From: Phoronis australis
Lineage: Eukaryota; Phoronida; Phoronidae
Assembly: GCA_002633005.1 (NCBI GenBank)
Contig: NMRA01000223.1
Coordinates: 163,710 to 216,868 of the forward strand
Length of the DNA stretch: 53,159 nt
Direction: 5' to 3'
Every line of letters starts with the position of its first letter. Position 1 is the stretch's first letter. The notes beneath the pieces were generated by a model. The model saw only the letters and a program-made list of their open reading frames with translations, was not told the DNA's origin and did no database searches. Below are positions 46,344 to 53,159 of this stretch, piece after piece. The position numbers and the translations under genes are program-made.

Positions 46344-46519
46344 AACTTACTTTAAACACTTGATGGAACTGCGCCCAACCGTCATCTTCAGTTGGTCTCC
46401 TACTGTCCTTAATGGTTTCGTCCCTAAACCAAGACCATCTCTAGTAGGCGGGACAGCAGAGTTGACCAGGCTCTGCCTGACGGTTGTTGATGGTATTGCT
46501 GTTAGTGCTTCATCCATAT
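46344..46519 (-). repeat. 176-bp direct repeat at the 3' end of the R2/Hero-like element
   Basis: Matches 50026-50201 at 168 of 176 positions with no gap (my count). On the element's strand it lies after the last coding segment and ends in AAAGTAAGTT, followed by a (TA)n run. Confidence 0.9.
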
Positions 46520-46669
46520 CCAACATGATGCCTGTTCAGCTTCGGTGGCCACATCGCGTAGAAGAACCTTGTTTCCTGTCGCAGAGACGCCCAGAGACCT
46601 TGCCATAGCAGTAACCGAGCTGGCCGGAAAACCATGGCAACCAACCTCCACAGAAAAACTCCAACACCT

Positions 46670-47167
46670 CTAGCCGTTAACGTGGCAGTCACTCCTCAGA
46701 TCAGTATATTTCAGGTTCTTCCGCTCATGAGCCTCTTCTACCATACTCTCCCACGCAATGGTGAGCTCGATCAGGATGATCTGGTGGGAACTGTCCGAAT
46801 AAAGAATAAAGTCAGGGCGCTGGGTAGTCTGGACAATGTGCTGTGGGAAGGATGACTGGTGACCTGCAAGATCAACCCACAATTTCCAGTCGTTTGCTGT
46901 GTGAAGGATGCCTTTTTGCGCTGGTGTCTTCTTCTTACTTGCCTCATCGCCACTTCTTCTGAAACTGATAAATTCGATCCGGTGGCTTCTTGACTTTGGT
47001 TTACTCTTGACTTCGTCAACCAACACCCTTGCGAAAACTTTCAGTACCTGTTTGTGTCGGTAGGTGTACTTTCCTGATGCCAAAGACGCGCTGCAAGATG
47101 ACAGAATGTGTTCTAAAGAACATCTGCGTACACACTGAATACAGCTCGGGTTGTCAGTGAACCTCAA
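46670..47167 (-). pseudogene. C-terminal CCHC knuckle and restriction-like endonuclease of the R2/Hero-like element
   Basis: CIQCVRRCSLEHILSSC near residue 9 is a C-x2-C-x7-H-x4-C knuckle. Near residue 117, RPDFILYSDSS..IILIELT gives the PD-x14-E core, followed by WES and a KNLKY stretch, the K/RPD-E nuclease signature of R2-type elements. The nuclease nicks the target DNA for target-primed reverse transcription. The nuclease residues are intact in this copy. The frame is offset from the preceding segment. Confidence 0.8.
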
Positions 47168-47355
47168 ATAGCAAGGTTGCTGGGAGTAGGCAGTACGTCA
47201 TAAACAGATCTGATGAGAAACTTTGCTTTCAAAGGCGACATCTTCCACAAGTCCGCCCACTTTATTTCCCTTTGCAAGACTTTGTCCCACTTCGTCCACG
47301 CCCCCTGCTGACCCATCTGAACTGCTCGGGCATACCTTCCTTCGTTCTCTGACAA
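47164..47355 (-). pseudogene. Linker segment of the R2/Hero-like element
   Basis: Carries RAVQMGQQGAWTKWDKVLQR and FLIRSVYDVLPTPSNL, text typical of the region just before the CCHC knuckle in this family. Separate frame from both neighbours, so at least two indels flank it. Confidence 0.7.
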
Positions 47356-47456
47356 TCTAACTTCTCTGATTATTCTGTCTCTGTCTGGTTTTTAAGTCTC
47401 TCCCTTGCTGGATTCCCGGTCTTGTATCCCAGTCCTTGCCTACCTTGGCAAGCACT

Positions 47457-48782
47457 TCATATTAGTTGCTTGTGCCTCAGCCGGCTTTCTGCTTCGCTGA
47501 TTGCCGACGTGGTGGACCACTTACTGCCGGTACGTGACTGGGTGATGCAACCACTGATAGCCTGGTCAGATGTATGCCGCAGAGTGATACTGGCTCGCAC
47601 TTTGGTAACTTTATATTCCTCCACCACAGATGAGACCGGTAGAACGAGTTTCGATGACTTGCTGAATGATGCAGGTAGACCAAGCCACCTTCGAATGAAC
47701 CGGCTCGCTGTTCTTTCCATTTCCTCAGCTGAAGACGATGTGACGTCGTAGATTAACAGTGGTCACATAAGCTTCGGGAGCAAGATGAACTGGTAGCACC
47801 AAAGCTTGAATCTTCCGGGTATGCCGTCTTTGTCGATCTTCTCAAGCCAAGCCTTGAGCTGGGCTTTCACATCCTTGACACGGGATGTGTCTCGTAGGCT
47901 GCTATCATAGTACTTGCCAAGGCACTTGACTGGTTGTTCACTTATTGTTGGAATTCTGCAACCTGCTATCGAAAACGTCTGTCTCTTGAGCAACACGCCT
48001 CTGTTGATAATTAGTGATCTGGACTTCTCTGCCTTGAATGACAAACAGGCCCATTTAGTGAGCTCTTCTAGGCAACGGAGAATTGTTCTGGCTCCCACTG
48101 GTGACACTGTCACAATTGTAATGTCGTCAACAAAAGCTCTACATGACGGCTGTCTGACTTCATCTAGCTTGGGACCTCTTCGTTCGGAGTGGGCTGTCTT
48201 CAGCTGGACATTCATTGCCATGATAAACAGGATGACTGAAATGGTACAGCCCGTCATAACTCCTTTTTCAAGGTGTTGCCACTTCGTAGTGAAGTTGCCG
48301 ACCGTGAAACTCATCAAACAGGAGCTATAGTATGACTTCACTATACTCTAGACTTTCTCAGGAATGTGGTAGATGTCCATGGGACGATAAACTGATACAT
48401 GTGGTACCGAGCCGTACGCATTTGCCATGTCGAGCCACACCATAGACAGATTCTTCTTGCCCTTCTTCGCTCGGTGTATGAGTTCACTTATGATAGAATT
48501 ATGTTCCAGGCATCCAGAAAAGACTGGTACCCCGCCTTTCTGTGAAGATGTGTCAATATACTTGTTCTTGATCATGAAGTCTGTCATTCTGCCGGATAGG
48601 ATTGCTAAGTAGATCTTTCCTTCCACGCTAAGCAGTGAAATTGGTCGAAACTTGCTAATCTGCTTCGAGCCTTCTTCTTTCGGAACATAAACCCCTTCAG
48701 CTCGCCCGCACTGGGCTGGAACTACGCCCTTCCTCCAGAGGATCTTAAACAGCTTCCAGAGCCTTTTCTCAACTTGGGACAC
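47457..48782 (-). pseudogene. Reverse transcriptase core and thumb of the R2/Hero-like element
   Basis: A single reading frame interrupted by only two stops (48348-48350 and 47763-47765). The second sits where the family has a Trp after LLPKLM, consistent with TGG to TGA. RT motifs: PKEEGSKQISKFRPISLLSV near residue 33, KGGVPVFSGCLEHNS near 83, MVWLDMANAYGSVPH near 113, LEKGVMTGCTISVILF, the catalytic FVDD at 48123-48134, and KAEKSRSLIINRG after it. The end reads RWLGLPASFSKS and AESRLRHKQLI. Catalytic Asp residues are preserved, which suggests fairly recent inactivation. Confidence 0.8.
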
Positions 48783-48991
48783 ATCTTATAGACCATGTAG
48801 GAAATTCTACTTGGACCAGGGGCTGACCCCGATCGGGCTTTCTTCACAGTGCTATCCACTTCTGACTTTTTAATGTCCCCCAGATCAAAACCTTCGTCTG
48901 GTAGATCTTCAGCCTCTTGACCCGGAAAGTCGCCAAGGGGAGTATCTTTCAACTCATCGCTGTGAATTTTGGCAAGGTGCTTCTCCAACAC
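48722..48991 (-). pseudogene. Pre-RT segment of the R2/Hero-like element
   Basis: Reads LEKHLAKIHSDELKDTPLGD, then KKARSGSAPGPSRISYMVYK, the S.PGPS...YK box that opens the reverse transcriptase. It overlaps the main RT frame in a different phase, which marks one frameshift at about 48750. Confidence 0.75.
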
Positions 48992-49113
48992 TGCCCGGGT
49001 GCACGTAAGTGTTCCGCTTTTGCTCTTGCCTAAAGCCCTGAAGCATACTGATAGGGGTTCTTAATGAATTTCTCTCTCTGCCTTGACCGCTTCTTCCTAT
49101 TTTGTGCACCTCG

Positions 49114-49812
49114 TTAAGCTTTGCGGAGGGACAATAGTCGCTTGCGGGCCTCAGATGTCAGGTGAGTTATTCCTGCTTTTTCGTGCTCAGCTGCACTCTT
49201 CCACAGGCGACGGAGTTCTCTAAGCTCTCTGCGGATAGTTGCTATTTCCCGTTGTCGTCTGTTTGGTCCTCGTGGGTTTGATGTTTCCTTTCTTTTCTCT
49301 ACTGTTCCAAAGCGGTCCACACTGACTTGGTAAACAATCCTAGTCATAGCCTCAATCTTTGTCTCAGCTGGACCTCGAAGAGTGACACGTAAGATGCTAT
49401 CCAGATCATCGTCTAAGGCTGACCACGCCTTCTTATCAGCTGCTGGTGGCCACTTGATTCGATCCTTCTTTGCAGTATCTGGTGGGCCTGCTGAACTGGC
49501 TGGAACTGGATTCTGAAATACTTCAGCTTCTACTACTAATGCTTCCATCCGATGCGTAGCTGGGAGGTCTTCTGCACTGTGGTTTGAGACCTGGCTCAAT
49601 CCCTCGCCCGTCTCACTCGACGTGGCGCCCAAGCGTTGCCTTGCGACCTGACGTAAGCACTTAATCTTTCCTTGGTGGATCTTCAACCCTCTTAAATTCT
49701 TTAGAATCTTTCCACACACACAGGTTCTTGATGCTAAATCGGTGTTCGTAATCGTAGTCCTATTCGGTCCGGTCGTTGCCGTTGGAGGTCTGTCGTTGGA
49801 CTCTTCTTGCAT
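49114..49812 (-). pseudogene. N-terminal zinc-finger domain of the R2/Hero-like element
   Basis: A 232-codon frame with CVCGKILKNLRGLKIHQGKI near residue 31 followed by KC, the Cys/His finger (C-x-C...H-x5-C) at the start of R2/NeSL-type proteins, which binds target DNA. The rest is charged and includes an Arg/Glu-rich helix near the end (REIATIRRELRELRRLWKS). The true start may be further upstream (frame at 49760-49978). A frameshift at about 49110 separates it from the RT. Confidence 0.75.
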
Positions 49813-50025
49813 CCTCCCTCTCTGAGAGTCCTGAGGTTGTCTTTCTGGTAATTTGGATGTAGCAATATGGATGGGTGTGTCCTCGCGAACACTTCAAACT
49901 GACAGCTAATCCGAGCTGAACCCGATGCTGTCTTTCCACGCTGTCATCAGTCTCTCCCGATGTCCCTTGTCTTTCCAAGTGTCACCCATCCTATTCATGG
50001 AAGTCACGGCTTTGCCGATAACAAG

Positions 50026-50197
50026 AACTTACTTTAAACACTTGACGGAACTGTGCTCAACCGTCATCTTCAGTTGGTCTCCTACTGTCCTTAATGGTTT
50101 CGTCCCTAAACCAAGACCATCTCTAGTAGGCGGGACAACAGAGTTGATCAGGCTCTGCCTGAGAGTTGTTGATGGTATTGCTGTTGGTGCTTCATCC

Positions 50198-50201
<4 letters not shown>
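50026..50201 (-). repeat. 176-bp direct repeat at the 5' end of the R2/Hero-like element
   Basis: Second copy of 46344-46519, in the same orientation. On the element's strand it lies upstream of the first coding segment and directly abuts a (TA)n(TG)n microsatellite. Confidence 0.9.
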
Positions 50202-50228
<27 letters not shown>

Positions 50229-50243
50229 CGTGTGTGTGTGTGT

Positions 50244-50280
<37 letters not shown>

Positions 50281-50284
50281 TGTA
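50198..50284. repeat. (TA)n(TG)n microsatellite
   Basis: About 14 TA units followed by about 28 TG units, between the R2/Hero-like and Penelope-like elements. Confidence 0.95.
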
Positions 50285-52215
50285 AATTACCACATTAAGC
50301 CAAAATTCAATTGTTATAGAAAGAAAGTAGAACTGGAACATGTGCATAACGACATTGTAAAGTTGGAAGAGGATGGATTTTTTTCAAACAAATCCTGACA
50401 TCCGTGCCCAGCTAAGAGCGGAAGGCACTAAGTGTCGTAGTAATGATTGTCAACGCACTCTACCACGTCGTCTTACTGATGCTTCCAAACCTTTGAAAAA
50501 GAACAAAATATTGTAATTCGTCAAGCTGATACATGTGAGTTTAATCAATATGTAATTCTGGAGAGCAGTGATTATTTTGACAATTTTACCCAGTTAACAA
50601 GCGTTACCAGTAAGTTTGAGTCTGTTAGTGTAACGACCATACTTGATTTAAAAAGGGATCTCAACTGCCATAACAAGACGGTGAATAGAGAAGCCAGTGA
50701 GAAGATCTTTAATGAGATCGATGGTGATTTCTGTGAAGGATATTTTTATTGCAACCCTAATACGCCTAAATTTAATAATTCAATGAGACTTGTCATCTTT
50801 CAAGTATTAACACCTACATATTAAGTGTATAAAGTTATTGATCAGATTATAAAGCCGTTTATTCACAGTCAGTATAGTATCAAGTCACGTGATGATTTCC
50901 TTGATATTTTGCGTACAAGTGTACCTATTACTGGCTGCCAACCAATGTCACTGGATGCAGAGTCGTTATTCACCAATGTCCCAGTACCTGAAACCATAGA
51001 TATCATTATTTACAATGTCTATAATTATCAAAATTTGAAACCTCCCGAAATTCCTAAGGACATACTTAAAGAAATGCTATTAACTTATACTACGAAGGTG
51101 CTGTTTCGACATGTAAATGGTAAACTATTTTGCAGAAAGATGGTGTTACTATGGGTTCCCCACTAGGCCAAAGGTCACTGAATTTTATATGTCAGAAGTT
51201 GAAAAACGAGTTAAAACTAACAATGACCACATTCTTACATGTATGTATGTTCGATATGTTGATGATATTTTTGTCTATAGTAATTTTGATGAAATGGTAA
51301 TCGTTTAAGACTGTGCTTGAGGAACATTCAGTATTGAAATATCTGTGAATGATAATATACCTTTTCAAGATATACTGATATGTACTGTAACTCAGACACA
51401 AGATTCGTCACATCAGTTTATCACAAGCCTACTGACAAAGGTATTTTTCTCCATGTTGATAGTGAGAGTCCTGAGCGTTATAAGATAGCTGTTTTAGTCA
51501 ATCTCTTAAAGAGAGATCTCACTAATTTGTTAGACTGAAACCTGTTCATTAGTGAAGTCTAACATGTAAAACAACTTCTAATAAATAATGGTGACACAAA
51601 TTAATTTGTGGATAAGCATATTAACCAGTTTATCTCAAAAAATGAACAACATTATCATGTACAATCATTTACTGGTAATGTTAACAAACTGTTCTACAAA
51701 AACTGTGTGTCCAGAAGTTATGTACAAGATAAACAAGTCCTAAAGAACATAATCTATAATAATGTAAGAGTTGTTAGTCCTAATGACAAACTAGATGTAA
51801 TTATTTATTACAAGAATATGAAGACCTCTAATTTAGTGATGAGAAACAATATTAGTCTTGAGAAGGTCCGCAGTGTTGCTGGATGTAATGTTGTTCATGA
51901 GTTTACTTGTCCCTTGTTGGAATGTTTTTAGTCCTCATCAGAAACAAAATTACATTGGGCACACAGTTTGTTCCTTGTCACGACGACTGTCAATGCATAT
52001 ATAAAACCGTTTCATAAAAGACCATTTCAATACGTTCATGGTTCCAAGATAACTCGTCAGCAGATTGCCGTCAGTGCAGTCATTAGATACATTAAAAATG
52101 ATGTACACAGGTTACGAATATTAGAGTCGCATCCAATAATGTTTGAAAAGTCCAGTTTAAATGAGCAGCTACATGTAGCTGGAACTCGAAGGAGTCTATC
52201 GATATTTAGGTAGAT
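50285..52215 (+). mobile_element. Penelope-like retroelement, broken copy (RT plus GIY-YIG)
   Basis: In order: the N-terminal linker (KPKFNCYRKKVELEHVHNDI near 50299, NIVIRQADTCEF near 50505, VNREASEKIFNEIDGDF near 50680); the RT region (PFIHSQYSIKSRDDFLDILR near 50853, SLDAESLFTNVPVPETIDII near 50951, DGVTMGSPLG in a shifted frame near 51138, and the catalytic YVRYVDDIFV with YVDD at 51255-51266); RFVTSVYHKPTDKGIFLHVD near 51402; then the GIY-YIG nuclease (YIGHTVCSLSRRLSMHI at 51951-52001, ILESHPIMFEKSSLNEQ near 52120). At least five frameshifts or stops break it. Penelope-like elements form their own retroelement class and use the GIY-YIG nuclease for insertion. Confidence 0.85.
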
Positions 52216-52553
52216 TATGATGCACAGCAACGTATGTATAATTATGTTTTTATCGTCATAGTTGCGCATGCTAACTACACGTGTTATAACGAACTTCTGA
52301 TGTGCGTTTCACTGTGAACTAGTTATTTAAATACTAGCCTCAAGATGAGATATGTGTCTCGAAATATCGCTTTTTAAATTATGTTACCAAATGATGTCGT
52401 TTGGATTCTTATTCTTCTGTTGTGATATTTAGACGAGATCTCTATTTAGATAGTTCAAAAGAACTGAAATTAAACTAGTAAAAACAGATCAAAGTCGTGT
52501 CTTCAATGAAATATGTATACGAGAAAGATCACTGCCAAATAATAGTGATATAT

Positions 52554-52554
<1 letters not shown>
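52216..52554. other. Downstream flank or 3' UTR of the Penelope-like element
   Basis: CTCAAGATGAGATATGTGTCTCGAAATATCGC at about 52341 resembles the 'loss of coding, then GA-rich CGAAA(C/T)' tails often seen after GIY-YIG domains, like CTAGTGGAAAGACGAAACG at 10607 after the other fragment. No gene. Confidence 0.4.
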
Positions 52555-52600
<46 letters not shown>

Positions 52601-52607
52601 ACATGTA

Positions 52608-52639
<32 letters not shown>

Positions 52640-52668
52640 TGTTAGGTGTATATGCAGCATTTCTATAA

Positions 52669-52701
<33 letters not shown>
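52555..52701. repeat. (AT)n(TG)n ... (AC)n microsatellite cluster
   Basis: (AT)n at 52555-52596, a TG-rich run at 52607-52643, and (AC)n at 52670-52701. The TG and AC runs are inverted complements that could form a hairpin. Confidence 0.95.
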
Positions 52702-52706
<5 letters not shown>

Positions 52707-52959
52707 GAACATCAAAATTAACGTTTATATGAACAGTTCCTGCATCTCTAACTTAAAAAAACTTCCTTGAGTCGGTTTTGAATGAGTAAAAGTCTTGAAA
52801 ATTTGTCCTGCTATGTGAAATTCTGATCCAATTTTTGAAGTAAGTGTCTTCATAATATTGGAAAAAGTTCACTCTCGCTCTACACGCCTTTCAGCTACAC
52901 CGTTGAACACATACATATTGCGCGATTCTCGAGTCACACATCCGGAACACTGTTAACCC

Positions 52960-53159
52960 AAGTTCACTGTGATATATATTTATTGAAGGATACCCAGAAC
53001 ATACAAAGAAATAATAACAAACCCAGAAACCGCGAAGCATTATATCTGGGTTGTAAACAATTCATAAATGAAACTTATATACATAGAGGTATACACAATT
53101 AAGTAGTATCTAAAATAAGTATTCCAATACTTAGACATGCTATTACAGATATATAAAAA
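52960..53159 (-). mobile_element. LINE 3' end, same family as 32855-33430, running off the window
   Basis: The - strand text AACCCAGATATAATGCTTCG..GGTTTCTGGGTT forms a hairpin with 8-bp arms. Flanking words (TATATTCAT/TATATTTATTG, GAGGT.TATACACAAT) match the 3' UTR at 32870-33065 in order. The protein-coding part would lie beyond the right edge. Confidence 0.6.

Larger units (their letters stand above)
46344..50201 (-). mobile_element. R2/NeSL/Hero-superclade LINE, nearly complete but inactivated
   Basis: One element on the - strand with, in order, an N-terminal zinc finger, a reverse transcriptase and a C-terminal CCHC knuckle plus restriction-like endonuclease. That is the single-ORF plan of R2-type retrotransposons, which copy their RNA directly at a nicked target. 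The span is 3.86 kb and is bounded on both sides by the same 176-bp sequence. Breaks include in-frame stops at 48348-48350 and 47763-47765 and frameshifts near 49110, 48750, 47450 and 47165. Copies of this protein type are common in fish and marine invertebrates. Hero is my best guess from the motifs, not a demonstrated placement. Confidence 0.8.

Noticed and set aside
47914-48330. 138-codon + strand ORF
   Set aside because: Antisense shadow of the R2/Hero-like reverse transcriptase, which has clear motifs on the - strand.
52497-52721. ORFs rich in Ile/Tyr and Cys/Val or Thr/His
   Set aside because: Products of (AT)n, (TG)n and (AC)n tracts.

Overview
This window looks like draft genome sequence from an animal, most likely a marine invertebrate (a lophotrochozoan such as a mollusc, or an invertebrate deuterostome). 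The evidence: GT-AG introns in phase with coding exons, a poly(A) signal after a stop codon, kringle and THAP domains, AT-rich non-coding DNA with frequent TACATGTA-type words, (CA)n, (GATA)n, (TTA)n and (TA)n(TG)n microsatellites, and Penelope-like, Tx1/L1-like, CR1/RTE-like and R2/Hero-like retroelements. There are no bacterial operons, CRISPR arrays or convincing RNA genes. One N (13497) marks a join in a draft assembly. All family assignments were made by reading motifs; no database search was run.

Host-gene content is thin. Two 282-bp kringle exons on the + strand (7538-7819 and 14291-14572) share length, phase and flanking intron sequence, so they arose by exon duplication. They are probably part of a multi-kringle gene that extends beyond what I can recognise. 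A 3'-terminal coding exon with an acceptor, a stop and a poly(A) signal lies on the - strand at 37981-38174. An acidic ORF on the - strand (41025-41378) and one + strand ORF (25735-26241) are possible but unrecognised.

Most of the rest is mobile DNA in various states of decay. From left to right: a diverged tandem-repeat array (about 490-3200); an eroded coding region of an uncharacterised family (3204-4270); a 2-kb terminal-inverted-repeat (TIR) element inserted just inside the donor of the first kringle intron (7829-9850), with a loose arm of the same family at 11088-11290; a Penelope GIY-YIG remnant (9936-10665); two 440-480 bp direct repeats packed with short dyad motifs (14742-16135), with a related piece at 22593-22806; a 2.6-kb element with 32-bp TIRs and a THAP exon (19347-21946); a foldback element with palindromic TTACGCTCGTAA subrepeats that contains a small start exon (22960-23544); an APE-type LINE remnant (29390-32281); two antisense 3' ends of one LINE family sharing a 3' hairpin (32855-33430 and 52960-53159); a degenerate GGCCAGTACTGGC repeat (37185-37690); a 5'-truncated Tx1/L1-like LINE with a mutated catalytic box (41480-43370); an almost complete R2/Hero-like element on the - strand bounded by 176-bp direct repeats (46344-50201); and a broken Penelope-like element (50285-52215) bracketed by (TA)n(TG)n microsatellites.

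The features most worth following up are the array of short inverted motifs whose arms covary (14.9 and 15.9 kb), the TIR+THAP element, the foldback element with its cryptic start exon, the terminal direct repeats on the R2/Hero-like element, and the kringle duplication, whose two copies serve as empty-site references for dating insertions.
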